Positions 47,031-57,521 are shown, counted from the stretch's first letter. The stretch is DNA of 64,000 nucleotides from Sphingobacterium multivorum (GCF_900457465.1 NZ_UAUU01000002.1:434001-498000); one strand, 5' to 3'. Made by a program: numbers and translations. Notes: generated by a model not told the origin, from the letters alone.

Positions 47031-47405
47031 ATGAATAAATTATCAGCTACGGAAGAACAATTGATGGGCTACATTTGGGACATGAAAAAAGCTTTTATGA
47101 AAGATCTTATGGAAGCGTATTCTGAACCTAAACCGGCGCCAACAACTGTTGCTACATTATTGAAGAGAATGACTGAAAAGGGGGCGATATCTTATGTGCT
47201 TTATGGAAATTCGAGGGAGTATTATCCACTAATCGATAAAGACAACTATTACTTAGCACATGTAAATGATATTGTAGAAACCTACTTCGACAATTCAGCA
47301 TTAAAATTTGCTTCTTTTTTCACTAAACAATCTCAGCTGAGCAAAGAGCAATTGGAGGAACTGAAAAATATAATTGATTCCGAAATTAAAAATAAAGAGA
47401 CATGA
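47031..47405 (+). CDS. BlaI/MecI-family transcriptional repressor
   Basis: 124 residues. The winged helix begins LSATEEQLMGYIWDMKKAFMKDLMEAY and continues APTTVATLLKRMTEKGAISYVLYGNSREYYPLIDKDNYYLAHVNDIVETYFDNS, the BlaI/CopY pattern; the C-terminal helices LSKEQLEELKNIIDSEIK dimerise. It overlaps the M56 sensor gene by four bases. No beta-lactamase gene is adjacent, so the regulon is unknown. Confidence 0.9.
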   Translation: MNKLSATEEQLMGYIWDMKKAFMKDLMEAYSEPKPAPTTVATLLKRMTEKGAISYVLYGNSREYYPLIDKDNYYLAHVNDIVETYFDNSALKFASFFTKQSQLSKEQLEELKNIIDSEIKNKET

Positions 47406-48805
47406 TGCTATATATTGGAAAACTGATAGCCTGCTCGGGTTTACTGTATCTCATTTATTGGTCAGTACTACGCAACCAGAAGTCGTTGCTATTCAACCGC
47501 TGTTATTTACTTGGGATTATCCCCTTATCTGTCATCATTCCAATGATCCAGATCGCTGTCCCATATGATGTTTTTAGCTTATTGAATGACAGAGACAGCG
47601 ATGCAATCCCGGTCGGACCGATTATTACACAGCCCGCAACGGATTCAGCACTCTTCAATAATGATTATGTCGATTGGTACAACCTCGCTCTGCTAGTTTA
47701 TGTAATTGTCGCCATTGCATTACTCTTGAAACAGATTTGGTTGTACCGCAAATTCCTGTATTATATCCGAAGTGCCACACCGACTCATGAACAGTCTATT
47801 TATTGCATACGTGGTTTAAAAACACCTTTTTCTTTTTTTCAAAAAATTTATGTTCCCAAAGAGGCCTATCAACAGGGCGATATTGATCAGTCAATTCTAA
47901 CGCACGAACGGGCCCATGCCAATCAACGCCATTCAATGGATGTACTTTTTATACAGCTCTTGGCTATATTTTTTTGGTTCAATCCCTTTATTTATCTCAT
48001 TCAAAAATCGATCCGACAAACACATGAATACCTTGCAGATGATGCAGTAGTCAAGATTCATGAAAAGTTAAGATACCAACATTTAATTATCGAGTGGAGC
48101 ATGTCCACCCCTGATATAAACACATTACCGGCCAGTAATTTTAATTTCTTAACAACAAAAAAACGATTAATTATGTTACAAAAAAGAACGACCCGAAGTA
48201 AACTCTTGTTAATGCCTGGGCTTACTTTATTACTGACAGTAGCGATATCCACGTTGTTTTCAACACATGTGGAGGCACAGAAAACAACGCCGACTACGCC
48301 AAAAAAAGCCGCGACAGCCAACACTGCAATAACACCGCCTGCATCACGGCAATCGGAGGCTCCTAAAACTAGTGGAAGAATTCCTAAATCACCAACAAAA
48401 GAGATGGCTCCACCAATAAAATCCCAGCAGAGGTCTTCTTCTCAACAGGAAGGTAATGTACGTTTCCCGGAACCTCGGAAAAAACCTGCCCCACCTCAAA
48501 ATTCCCCAAAAATAATCGATGAGGTACATGTGGAGCGAATCAAATTTGCGGAGCCTCGAAAAGAGTCTACACCATCAAAAAGAGTTTCACCGATAGCCGA
48601 AGAAGTGCAAGTAGCCCCTAAAATAGAGGAAGTATGGGTCGAAGATATTCAACCGCGTCAACCAAAGCGGATCAATCTTTCTGCCAATGCCAATGTCAGT
48701 TCAAATCAAGATCAAAAAGACATTCAAGTTAAGGAGGAAAAGCCTATACGGATTTCCCTAAAAGTGAAACCCGAAGTGGAAGTAAATACAGTGAATAAAA
48801 AATAG
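47402..48805 (+). CDS. M56-family (BlaR1-like) membrane metallopeptidase sensor
   Basis: 467 residues. Two N-terminal helices, a cytoplasmic loop and the zinc protease motif HERAH (168-172) in SILTHERAHANQRHSMD, followed by THEYLADDAVV with the third-ligand Glu. A further helix (LLLMPGLTLLLTVAISTLF) leads to about 180 periplasmic residues rich in Pro, Lys and Glu with internally repeated units (EPRKKPAPPQ, EPRKESTPSK, EEVQVAPKIEEVWVEDIQPRQ). It has no penicillin-binding sensor domain. Signals through the overlapping BlaI-type repressor. Confidence 0.88.
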   Translation: MMLYIGKLIACSGLLYLIYWSVLRNQKSLLFNRCYLLGIIPLSVIIPMIQIAVPYDVFSLLNDRDSDAIPVGPIITQPATDSALFNNDYVDWYNLALLVYVIVAIALLLKQIWLYRKFLYYIRSATPTHEQSIYCIRGLKTPFSFFQKIYVPKEAYQQGDIDQSILTHERAHANQRHSMDVLFIQLLAIFFWFNPFIYLIQKSIRQTHEYLADDAVVKIHEKLRYQHLIIEWSMSTPDINTLPASNFNFLTTKKRLIMLQKRTTRSKLLLMPGLTLLLTVAISTLFSTHVEAQKTTPTTPKKAATANTAITPPASRQSEAPKTSGRIPKSPTKEMAPPIKSQQRSSSQQEGNVRFPEPRKKPAPPQNSPKIIDEVHVERIKFAEPRKESTPSKRVSPIAEEVQVAPKIEEVWVEDIQPRQPKRINLSANANVSSNQDQKDIQVKEEKPIRISLKVKPEVEVNTVNKK

Positions 48806-48826
48806 CGAGCGGAATTCTTCGAAATG

Positions 48827-48855
48827 CAATAAGAGGAATACAATTCCTCTTATTG
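48827..48855. terminator. Perfect 13-bp hairpin after the M56 gene
   Basis: Arms 48827-48839 and 48843-48855 are perfectly complementary with a 3-nt loop (ACA); the stem is CAATAAGAGGAAT. It lies 20 bp after the stop. There is no T tract beyond the stem, so termination is probable but not certain. Confidence 0.6.
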
Positions 48856-49233
48856 TGATATATCCACTTCTCTCGACTACACACCTATAAACCAACATGT
48901 TGTTTAGATTATTGAGAATCTAATCCAGCAACTCTTCTTATGGATAGTGATATCCATCTAAAATCAAAAATCACCATTTTCCAAAATGTATATGGATTGG
49001 ATCGTAGTAAAAAAAACGACAAATTCCACCATGATTTATTTTTAAAGCAATCGTTTGCGTAAAAAAATTGTATAAAAACCAAATAACAAATCGGTAACAT
49101 TGTAGAAGAGTACCAACAGTATACTTGTAGTATTCATCTGCTATCATTAAGATAAGACTACTGCTATACGGTACGATATCCAATTATTAAATTCCGATCA
49201 GGAGGAATTTGGTTATAAATACAAGTTTAAATT
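48856..49233. other. Intergenic region before the ECF sigma factor
   Basis: 378 bp, A/T-rich, no gene. AGGAGG occurs at about 49200-49205, 30 bp before the sigma start codon, too far to be its ribosome-binding site. Confidence 0.35.
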
Positions 49234-49836
49234 ATGGAGGCATGTAAAAATGATGAGTTGGCGTTACTGCACGCTCTTAAGTCAAGCAATCATAAGGCAT
49301 TTGAGGTGCTCTACTACCGCTATAGCCCTAGACTTTACCGTCATATACTGAACTTAGTCAAAGTACCTACCTGTGCAGAAGAAATTCTTCAGGATGTATT
49401 TCAGAAATTATGGGAGAGGCGCGGTGGCATAGACACTGAAAAGTCCTTTCAGTCTTATCTATTCACTATTGCTAAACACCTCGTGTATGATTTCTTTCAC
49501 AAGGAGATCAAAAATCGAAATCTAAAAGAATTGATTATTTCCATTTCAACATCAGACTATTCCCACATTGAAGAGGAATATGCATACAAAGAATCTAAAA
49601 AAATTGTCAATCAAGCTATTGAAAACTTATCTCCAAAACGCAAACTCATTTATACCTTATGCAAAATTGAAGGGAAAAGCTATGAGGAGGTCAGTAGCTC
49701 CTTAGGTATCTCCACTTCTACGATCAGTGATCATATCGTGAAGGCCACAAAACAGATTCAGAGTTTCTGTTTGAGCAAGGAAATTACACCGTCCCTGTTA
49801 ATTGCTCTTATCAGTGCCGTGTTAAATCAAAAATAA
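49234..49836 (+). CDS. ECF RNA polymerase sigma factor (Bacteroidota FecI-like group)
   Basis: 200 residues. Region 2: KSSNHKAFEVLYYRYSPRLYRHILNLVKVPTCAEEILQDVFQKLWERRGGID; region 4: AIENLSPKRKLIYTLCKIEGKSYEEVSSSLGISTSTISDHIVKATKQIQSF. It is followed at 149 bp by a FecR anti-sigma gene and then SusC with an STN domain, the trans-envelope signalling arrangement. It should direct transcription of the downstream susCD genes. Confidence 0.92.
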   Translation: MEACKNDELALLHALKSSNHKAFEVLYYRYSPRLYRHILNLVKVPTCAEEILQDVFQKLWERRGGIDTEKSFQSYLFTIAKHLVYDFFHKEIKNRNLKELIISISTSDYSHIEEEYAYKESKKIVNQAIENLSPKRKLIYTLCKIEGKSYEEVSSSLGISTSTISDHIVKATKQIQSFCLSKEITPSLLIALISAVLNQK

Positions 49837-49984
49837 AACACTCCCTGTTTTTATAGACAAACAGATCACCTCCATCAGTATTCAAACAGCCCATTTTAAA
49901 GCCTTTTAATTTTTTTACTTTTTTTTTAAAATTAGAGCAGAGGACAGGCTCCTATTTTCCGTATTATCTATAAATAGCCAATCA

Positions 49985-51130
49985 GTGAAAGATTCAAAAC
50001 ATATAAAATTATTATTTGAAAGATATCTCAATAACCGCGCTTCAAGAGAAGAGACGGCGGAGCTATTTCAATATTTTCAGGATACGAATAACAAGCAGGC
50101 GCTTGAACAGATGATCGAGAACCAACTTGAATCTCAAGATAAAGAAGAACTTATAGACAAGATGATTTTAGACCGTGTTTTTAGTAAAATTGATCTTGAC
50201 GTCGAACCACAAAAAATCAAAAGCCCTACATGGTATAAGATTACAGGTGCGGCAGCTGCTATAATACTGGTTATCTCTATCTCTTATTTATTTCTTAACA
50301 GCAGCACATACAATGATCATACAGCTACTATCATCGAACCTGGTCGCGATAAAGCAACACTTGTGCTTTCTTCCGGTAAAACGATTGTACTGGAGGATGT
50401 TGCTAATGGAAAATTAACTGAAGAGCTCGGCACAACAATTGAAAAAACAGAAAATGGCGGAATTAATTATACGGTTGAGGGAAATACCGATGTACGCGTC
50501 GCCACGAATCTTTTGAATGTACCAAAGGGCGGACAATTTCAGATAACCCTTTCTGATGGCACAAAAGTTTGGTTAAACTCAAATTCCAGCCTCAAATATC
50601 CAAGCGCATTTTCAGCCTCTGAACGCCGGGTAGAACTGACGGGTGAAGCCTACTTTGAAGTCTCAAAAAATAAACAAAAACCATTTATTGTCGAAACTTC
50701 ACTTCAAAAGGTCGAAGTTTTAGGGACTAAATTCAATATCAATGCCTACGATGACGAATCTTCCACACAGACATCCCTTGCAGAAGGATCCGTAAGAGTG
50801 AGTTGCAAAAACAATACAACCTTACTAAAACCAGGCCAACAATCTACTTTAACAGATCAAAATATCGCAGTAAGATCAGTAAACCTGGATCAAGTATTAG
50901 ATTGGAAAAATGGTGATTTCAATTTTTCGAATAATAATTTAAAGGAAATCATGCGTAAAATTTCGCGCTGGTATAACATTGAAGTAATTTTTGAAGGTCC
51001 TATTTCACAGGAAACCTACTTCGCTCAAATTTCTAGAAAAAAACGATTAAACGATGTACTAAGAGCACTTCAGCTTTCCGGTTCCATCAAGTATAGTATA
51101 CGAAACAATAAGCTGTACATATCGCAATAA
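49985..51130 (+). CDS. FecR-family anti-sigma factor
   Basis: 381 residues, GTG start. An N-terminal cytoplasmic sigma-binding region (about 1-80), one membrane helix (TGAAAAIILVISISYLFL), a FecR domain (VPKGGQFQITLSDGTKVWLNSNSSLKYPSAF, VELTGEAYFEVSKNKQKPFIVET, VEVLGTKFNINAY) and the C-terminal DUF4974 (FNFSNNNLKEIMRKISRWYNIEVIFEG). Holds the ECF sigma factor until the receptor's STN domain signals ligand. Confidence 0.92.
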   Translation: MKDSKHIKLLFERYLNNRASREETAELFQYFQDTNNKQALEQMIENQLESQDKEELIDKMILDRVFSKIDLDVEPQKIKSPTWYKITGAAAAIILVISISYLFLNSSTYNDHTATIIEPGRDKATLVLSSGKTIVLEDVANGKLTEELGTTIEKTENGGINYTVEGNTDVRVATNLLNVPKGGQFQITLSDGTKVWLNSNSSLKYPSAFSASERRVELTGEAYFEVSKNKQKPFIVETSLQKVEVLGTKFNINAYDDESSTQTSLAEGSVRVSCKNNTTLLKPGQQSTLTDQNIAVRSVNLDQVLDWKNGDFNFSNNNLKEIMRKISRWYNIEVIFEGPISQETYFAQISRKKRLNDVLRALQLSGSIKYSIRNNKLYISQ

Positions 51131-51296
51131 CTATAACACACATTAATAACCACAGATTATGAAAGAAGCCAGCCCAGCCTAAACATTTCTTCCAAAAAAA
51201 ATAGCCGAAAATGCCTGCCAGCACTCTCGACTAATTTTTTACTTGGAAAACAAGAATTCATTTCAACATCAAACCAGTTAACCAATTTATAAATAT

Positions 51297-54200
51297 ATGC
51301 ATTATTATTTATGTAGTAAGTATTGTATTGTCTTTTTTATTAAAGCTATGCGATACATCGGATCATTATGCAACACATCTACAAAAGTTGTGATCCTCTT
51401 AACAGCATTTATCTTTTTCACACATGTGTCCTCTGCTCAAAATGTTACCCTTAAACACAAGCAGATTACATTGTCCGAAGCATTTCAAGAGATCAGAAAA
51501 CAGACAAACGTCGATTTTATCATTAAGACCAGCCAACTCGACAAAGTAAGGCCTATTCAAAATATAGATATCCAGAATAAGCCACTGAAACAGGCCCTTG
51601 AAAAGTTATTGGAACATCAGCCTTTGGTCTTTACAATCGACAATGGCATTATTGTGATTTCGGACCGAGAAAAAAAAACGCCCCTCGCCCCCGTCGTTCA
51701 AAAAAACGGTAAGGTTGAGATCGTGGGCACGGTGAAAAATGACGGAAACAATCTTTATGGTGTTAGTGTCAAAGTTAAAGATAGCCCGTCAATCGGGACA
51801 ACAACAGATGGCAACGGAAGATACATTCTTGTGGTTCCCACAAATTCAACACTAATATTCTCCTATGTCGGTTATGCCAATCAGGAAATTGCCATTGCCG
51901 ACAAACGTCGTATTGATGTGCAGCTAACTCCCGATCAGAGCTTAAGTGAAGTTGTTGTTGTCGGTTACGGAACACAGAAAAAAACCAGTGTTGTGGGCGC
52001 ATTGGAATCTGTAAAACCGGAAACCTTACGCATCCCCACTGCCAACCTTTCCAATGCATTGGGCGGAAGACTTTCGGGTGTAATCGCGGTACAACGTTCG
52101 GGCGAACCTGGTGCAGATGGGGCTAGCTTTTTCATTCGCGGTGTATCGACATTTAGCGGAGCTACCAATCCCCTGATCTTATTGGATGGTGTAGCAATCT
52201 CTAAAGGTGACTTGGACGCATTGGCACCAGAAGTTATCGAAAGCTTCTCCGTCCTTAAAGATGCTACTGCCACCGCTGTGTTTGGTACTAGGGGAGCAAA
52301 CGGCGTGCTAATTATCACCACCAAAACAGGTAAAGACCTCAATAAACCTCGTATTTCAGCGCGTGCACAATCACAAATCTCAAGACCTACTTCCATCCCA
52401 AAATTTGTTGATGGTGTAAGTTATATGGAGATGTTCAATGAGGCAGTTACAGGTCGCGGTACAGGTGAAATTTTATATTCCCAAGATAAAATAAACGGCA
52501 CAAGATTAGGCTTGGATCCCTATGTATATCCTAACGTTGACTGGTATAATGAAATGTTTAAGTCCCATACCATCAACAACGAGCTCAATCTAAATGTGCA
52601 AGGTGGTGGCAGCAAAATAGGTTATTTTCTCAGTGCAACCGGCAACATTAGCAACGGTTTATTGCGCAAATTTGACCTCAACTCTTTTGACAATAATGTC
52701 TCTGTCAAACGTTATAGCTTTCAGAACAATATCAATGTCAACCTTACTTCAACTACCAAAATAGCGTTAAAGCTCAATGCACAACTTCGTGATTACTATG
52801 GGGCTGGTGTGGATGCTCCAAGCGTGTTTGGCGACATTATGAATGCTAATCCCGTGGACTTCCCTATTATGTTTCCATTTACCGGTATTGACAGAAGAGA
52901 CGTTCAATACGGAGGAAAAGCTGGTGGTACAGTCAACAATGGATTTGTCAATCCCTTTGCCCGCATGGTCAATGGCTATCAAAATGGTTTCCAGAGTACC
53001 CTATTGACTACCATTGACGGTGCTCAAAAACTTGATTTCATTACAAAAGGGCTAGAATTTAAAGCCTTGGTTTCCTTTAAAAACTGGAGCAACACGACAA
53101 CAAAAAGAACCAGTGGTTACAATCAATACATGATTAACAGTTATGCTCCCGATCCTGCAGGTGGATATAACTATGATCTAGTCATGGTGGGGCAGCCACA
53201 AAATCTTTCCCTGGGAACCGAAACGGGTACTAGCGGTGATCGCGAAATCTATTTTCAGCCTTCCATCGAATACAACAGAACATTCGGCAATCACACCGTA
53301 TCGGGATTATTTCTTTACAATACTACCGATTTTAATGTCAATAATCCAGCTGATCTAATCAGCTCGCTACCACGTAGACGCGAGGGTATTACTGGACGTG
53401 CAACTTATGGCTTCGCCAATAAATATCTTGCCGAAGTCAACTTTGGCTACAATGGTTCCGAAAACTTTGCCACTGGGAGTCGCTTTGGTTTCTTCCCTTC
53501 CGTTGGTTTGGGCTATGTACTCAGTAATGAAAAGTTTTTTACCGATTTATTTCCTGCTGTCAGTAATTTAAAAATTAGAGGTAGCTGGGGTAAAGTTGGT
53601 AATGATCAGATTGGCGGCGGACGTTTCCCTTATCTTTCAGACCTCAAATTGGATGGAGCATCGTTTACAACCGGTATCGATCAGAATACAACTTATACAG
53701 GCCCTACATACCTACAATTTGCAAACCCATTGATTTCATGGGAAGTTGCAGAGAAGAAAAATATTGGTGTGGACCTGGGTATTCTTAACAATAAGTTTAA
53801 TATTGTGTTCGACCTATACCAGGAAGATAGAACCAATATCTTCGTTGACCGTTCGGCAACAATCCCTAACGTATTTGGTACTGCAGGAACGAAAGTGTAT
53901 GGCAATGTTGGTGAGGTAAGAAATAGGGGATTTGATTTCTCCCTAGAATGGAATAAAAGCGAAAAAGATTGGGGAATATCGATGCGTGGAACCTTTACTT
54001 ATGCACATAATACCGTTCTGAAAAATAATGAACCGGCCTTTACCAAATACCGCAACCTATCTCAAATCGGGTATTCCATTGGCACAAACCTAGGCTATCT
54101 TGCCGAACGGTTATTTATTGATCAGGCCGAAATAGACAACAGTCCATTACAACAGCTAGGCGGTTTTGTAGCTCCTGGAGACATCAAATATAAAGATCTA

Positions 54201-54722
54201 ACCAATGATATCGATGGTCTAAATCTGATCAATAGCGATGATAGAGTTCGCATGGGTTATCCAACAACACCTGAAATCGTCTATGGTTTGAGCACTTCTA
54301 TCAATTACAAAAAGTTTGATTTTTCCTTTTTATTACAGGGAGTTGATAGAACTTCTTTTATGATCAGTGGTTTTCATCCATTTGGAAATCAAGGTGTGCG
54401 CAATGTATTGCAGTTTATTGCCGAGGACCGCTGGAGTCCTGAAAACCCTAACATATTTGCTGCTTACCCACGGCTGAGCAAATTGGACAATCTCAACAAT
54501 ACCGAAGCTTCTTCTTATTGGCTGAGAAATGGGGCATTCCTAAAACTCAGAAGTGCTGAGATTGGATATTCACACAAATTTGCACGCATTTTTCTAAGTG
54601 GTTATAATCTATTGACCTTCTCCAAGTTCAAACTTTGGGATCCTGAACAAGGTGGAGGCAATGGTTTGGGATATCCGACACAGCAAGTATTCAATCTCGG
54701 AGTCCAACTTCGTTTCAATTAG
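51297..54722 (+). CDS. SusC-type TonB-dependent transporter with STN signalling domain
   Basis: 1141 residues, intact. Signal peptide ends HVSSAQ; the STN domain at about 50-120 (ITLSEAFQEIRKQTNVDFIIKT, KPLKQALEKLLEHQPLVF) contacts FecR; a carboxypeptidase-like domain follows (EIVGTVKNDGNNLYGVSVKV), then plug (LSEVVVVGYGTQKKTSVVGA, FFIRGVSTFSGATNPLILLDG, DATATAVFGTRGANGVLIITTK) and barrel ending FNLGVQLRFN. It imports the ligand held by the next gene's SusD. ATGs at 51297 and 51348 are both possible starts. Confidence 0.93.
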   Translation: MHYYLCSKYCIVFFIKAMRYIGSLCNTSTKVVILLTAFIFFTHVSSAQNVTLKHKQITLSEAFQEIRKQTNVDFIIKTSQLDKVRPIQNIDIQNKPLKQALEKLLEHQPLVFTIDNGIIVISDREKKTPLAPVVQKNGKVEIVGTVKNDGNNLYGVSVKVKDSPSIGTTTDGNGRYILVVPTNSTLIFSYVGYANQEIAIADKRRIDVQLTPDQSLSEVVVVGYGTQKKTSVVGALESVKPETLRIPTANLSNALGGRLSGVIAVQRSGEPGADGASFFIRGVSTFSGATNPLILLDGVAISKGDLDALAPEVIESFSVLKDATATAVFGTRGANGVLIITTKTGKDLNKPRISARAQSQISRPTSIPKFVDGVSYMEMFNEAVTGRGTGEILYSQDKINGTRLGLDPYVYPNVDWYNEMFKSHTINNELNLNVQGGGSKIGYFLSATGNISNGLLRKFDLNSFDNNVSVKRYSFQNNINVNLTSTTKIALKLNAQLRDYYGAGVDAPSVFGDIMNANPVDFPIMFPFTGIDRRDVQYGGKAGGTVNNGFVNPFARMVNGYQNGFQSTLLTTIDGAQKLDFITKGLEFKALVSFKNWSNTTTKRTSGYNQYMINSYAPDPAGGYNYDLVMVGQPQNLSLGTETGTSGDREIYFQPSIEYNRTFGNHTVSGLFLYNTTDFNVNNPADLISSLPRRREGITGRATYGFANKYLAEVNFGYNGSENFATGSRFGFFPSVGLGYVLSNEKFFTDLFPAVSNLKIRGSWGKVGNDQIGGGRFPYLSDLKLDGASFTTGIDQNTTYTGPTYLQFANPLISWEVAEKKNIGVDLGILNNKFNIVFDLYQEDRTNIFVDRSATIPNVFGTAGTKVYGNVGEVRNRGFDFSLEWNKSEKDWGISMRGTFTYAHNTVLKNNEPAFTKYRNLSQIGYSIGTNLGYLAERLFIDQAEIDNSPLQQLGGFVAPGDIKYKDLTNDIDGLNLINSDDRVRMGYPTTPEIVYGLSTSINYKKFDFSFLLQGVDRTSFMISGFHPFGNQGVRNVLQFIAEDRWSPENPNIFAAYPRLSKLDNLNNTEASSYWLRNGAFLKLRSAEIGYSHKFARIFLSGYNLLTFSKFKLWDPEQGGGNGLGYPTQQVFNLGVQLRFN

Positions 54723-54772
54723 AACAACTTCGAGATTAAAACTATCAGTAGAATTTTAAAATGATTTATCAG

Positions 54773-56605
54773 ATGAAAAGAAAATATATAGGCTACTTTG
54801 CATTATTTGCATGCGCGACTTTTTTGACCACCACTTCCTGCAGCAAATTCTTGGATATCGTCCCAGATGAGCGTCCTTCCGAAGCAGATGCCTTTCGTGA
54901 TCCAAATTCAGCCAAAGGTTATTTGTACTCCTGCTATGCGTGGATTCCGAATTCACGGGTAGGGACCTCTTCCATTGATTTGATGACTTCTGACGAGGTA
55001 ACGACTGCTTTTGAACATGAAACCTTCGCCCGATTTCCCCGTGGGCAATATACGGCCTCAAGTCCTGTCATTTCCTACTGGGATAACCTTTACAAAGGAA
55101 TAAGACAATGCTATATCTTAATTCGCAATGTAGATAAAGTCCCTGGGATAGATCCACAGGAGGCGGCACAATATAAAGCTGAAGCCAATTTCCTGATCGG
55201 CTTTTATCATTTCTTACTGGTCCGGATGTACGGTCCAGTCGTTATTGCAGACCAAGAGTTTGACGTCAATGCCCCTTCTTCAGCGTATCCCAAACGTTCG
55301 ACTTATGATGCCTGCGTTGATTTTATTATCAAAAAGCTGGATGAGACAGCTGGACAGTTACCTGCTCTTCGTGCTGCGGATGAGTGGGGTCGTGCTTCCT
55401 CGGTTATTGCCAAAGCGCTAAAGGCTAGGGTATTGCTTTATGCAGCATCACCGCTCTTTAATGGCGGTGGAGGTGATAAACAGAGCTTCTATGCCAATTT
55501 CAAAAATTTGGATGGCACAGCATTGATCAGTACTACCTTCGACAAAGAAAAATGGCGCCGTGCAGCCCTAGCGGCTAAAGAAGCCATTGATGCAGCTGAA
55601 CAAAGTGGGGCTTCACTGTATAAAAACAGCACCTACAATACCGTACTACCAGCTAATCCTATTGAAAAGGACTTACGCCTTACTTTTATTGACAAAGCCA
55701 ATACCAAAGAAGTGATTTGGGCGGAAACACGTCGGGAAGGTCTCTACGATTTTCAAAATAAATCTACTCCCTTTCTTAGCGGCGCACAAGGTGAGTCGTA
55801 TAACGGTGTATCCCCGACCCTCACTCTGATCGAATCGTTTTATAGTAAAAATGGTTTACCGATTGACAAAGACCCTAATTATGATTATAATGGACGATAC
55901 GCTGTAACAAGTACACCCAATGGCAATACATTATCGTTAAATCTAAACAGAGAACCGCGCTTCAATGCTTGGATTGCATATCACAACAGCTACTATGAAG
56001 TGGTTAGAGGGAGTGCCAATCAAATCCTTGTTCAGTTTAGGAAAAATGACAATTGCGGTATCCAAGGACGGTCTAATAACTACTCACCAACAGGATATCT
56101 CAACAAAAAAGGTATTGCACCTGAATTGAACCAAAGCAGATTGCAGGTCTCCGTCAATTATCCATGGCCTGTGATACGTCTAGCAGAATTGTACCTGAAC
56201 TACGCGGAGGCGCTGATCGAATACGGTCAGGATCTGAATACGGCCAAACAATATATTGACCGCGTTCGGGTCCGTGCGGGCATCCCAACAATTGATGTCG
56301 CATGGGCTCCAATTGGCGGGGCAACGAATCAGGCAACACTACGTTCCATCGTCAGACAAGAACGTACTATTGAACTTTACTTGGAAGGCCATCGCTTCTG
56401 GGATTTAAGACGTTGGATGATCGCCGATCAATACCTCAACCAACAGGCGAAAGGAATGAATATACAAGGAGCTACCGATACAGAATTTTTCAAAATAACA
56501 ACGGTCGTTTTTCCACGTAGTTTTAGTCAGCGTAATTATTTAATGCCTATACCACAGGAAGAGATCAATAAAAACGAGGAATTGGTACAAAATCCCGGTT
56601 ATTAA
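54773..56605 (+). CDS. SusD/RagB-family lipoprotein
   Basis: About 610 residues. Signal with lipobox TTTSC, then SKFLDIVPDERPSEADAF. Typical helices (EANFLIGFYHFLLVRMYGPVVIAD) and the C-terminal RAGIPTIDV, RTIELYLEGHRFWDLRRWMIADQYLNQQ signature. It follows SusC by 50 bp. The start at 54773 (MKRKYIGYF) is preferred over 54761. Together with SusC it forms the uptake complex; the ligand may be a complex glycan, since a fucosidase and a beta-helix protein lie 3 kb downstream (inference). Confidence 0.92.
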   Translation: MKRKYIGYFALFACATFLTTTSCSKFLDIVPDERPSEADAFRDPNSAKGYLYSCYAWIPNSRVGTSSIDLMTSDEVTTAFEHETFARFPRGQYTASSPVISYWDNLYKGIRQCYILIRNVDKVPGIDPQEAAQYKAEANFLIGFYHFLLVRMYGPVVIADQEFDVNAPSSAYPKRSTYDACVDFIIKKLDETAGQLPALRAADEWGRASSVIAKALKARVLLYAASPLFNGGGGDKQSFYANFKNLDGTALISTTFDKEKWRRAALAAKEAIDAAEQSGASLYKNSTYNTVLPANPIEKDLRLTFIDKANTKEVIWAETRREGLYDFQNKSTPFLSGAQGESYNGVSPTLTLIESFYSKNGLPIDKDPNYDYNGRYAVTSTPNGNTLSLNLNREPRFNAWIAYHNSYYEVVRGSANQILVQFRKNDNCGIQGRSNNYSPTGYLNKKGIAPELNQSRLQVSVNYPWPVIRLAELYLNYAEALIEYGQDLNTAKQYIDRVRVRAGIPTIDVAWAPIGGATNQATLRSIVRQERTIELYLEGHRFWDLRRWMIADQYLNQQAKGMNIQGATDTEFFKITTVVFPRSFSQRNYLMPIPQEEINKNEELVQNPGY

Positions 56606-56627
56606 TTAATTTAATGAATTGCACAAG

Positions 56628-57521
56628 ATGAAATACAATATCGGAATATTCGCTCTACTCTTTTTAGCAATAGCGTGTAAAAAAGACGAAATAAAAATGA
56701 CCAAGCCACCACAACTGGTTTCGATTGAAGCTGAACCACGTATTGGCGGGACTCTCCTGAAATGGAAACTTCCTTCAGATAATAATTATCTTTATGGACA
56801 GATCACATATAAAAAAGTGGGATCAAAAGATCCCGATAAAATCTATAAAATCAATATAAGTTCTTTTGCCGACACCATGCGGATCGACGGATTGATCAAC
56901 AAATATGAATATGTCTTCAACGTCCAATTGTTCAATCAAGACAAGAAAACAAGCATTGGTGGAGATATCATAAGCAGCAATAGTGTTCGGCCAATTGTCA
57001 GGCCTTCGGAAGTGACCTATTTCCCGAACGAGTTAATTAAAATACAGGTGACCGATAATATGGTAGAAACCTACACGCAGGAAAACAGCGAGGGACCCAA
57101 AAAGAATTTATTTGACGGCGATAAGAATACATATTGGCATACAGCTTGGTCTGCAAATACAGCCCCTCTTCCGCACTGGATCCAATTAAATTTTCCCCAA
57201 GAAGAAGAGATTGGCGCCATAAAGTACTTCTTCAGACAAAACAATAGCGACGAAGCCGGACGTCCGAAACAATGGGGAATAGAAATAAGTTCAGACGGCC
57301 AGCAGTGGACAAGAGTGTTTACATCAAAGGATAATCTTTCCACATCAAATGCAGCTGAAGAGCAAAGTTTGGCTTTTGATAAAAACTATAAGGCCAAATT
57401 TTTCCGGCTAATGATCCTTAAAAACGGCGGGAAAAGTTATACCCATCTGGGTGAAATGAATGTCTACCGGATGCGCTCTTCTATCATCGACAAAGAAAAG
57501 GAAGCTGAAGATAATTATTGA
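56628..57521 (+). CDS. Surface lipoprotein with C-terminal discoidin (F5/8 type C) domain
   Basis: 297 residues from MKYNIGIFALL. Lipobox FLAIACKK. Residues 30-130 look like a fibronectin-III/DUF4959-like domain (PPQLVSIEAEPRIGGTLLKWKLPSDNNYLYGQITYKK). The C-terminal half is discoidin-like: NLFDGDKNTYWHTAWSANTAPLPHWIQLNFP, EEIGAIKYFFRQ, KQWGIEISSDGQQWTRVF, AKFFRLMILKNGGKSYTHLGEMNVY. A carbohydrate-binding role on the cell surface fits its place right after SusD. Confidence 0.85.
   Translation: MKYNIGIFALLFLAIACKKDEIKMTKPPQLVSIEAEPRIGGTLLKWKLPSDNNYLYGQITYKKVGSKDPDKIYKINISSFADTMRIDGLINKYEYVFNVQLFNQDKKTSIGGDIISSNSVRPIVRPSEVTYFPNELIKIQVTDNMVETYTQENSEGPKKNLFDGDKNTYWHTAWSANTAPLPHWIQLNFPQEEEIGAIKYFFRQNNSDEAGRPKQWGIEISSDGQQWTRVFTSKDNLSTSNAAEEQSLAFDKNYKAKFFRLMILKNGGKSYTHLGEMNVYRMRSSIIDKEKEAEDNY

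Noticed and set aside
51965..52396. 143-codon minus-strand frame inside SusC
   Set aside because: Shadow of the plug domain on the opposite strand.
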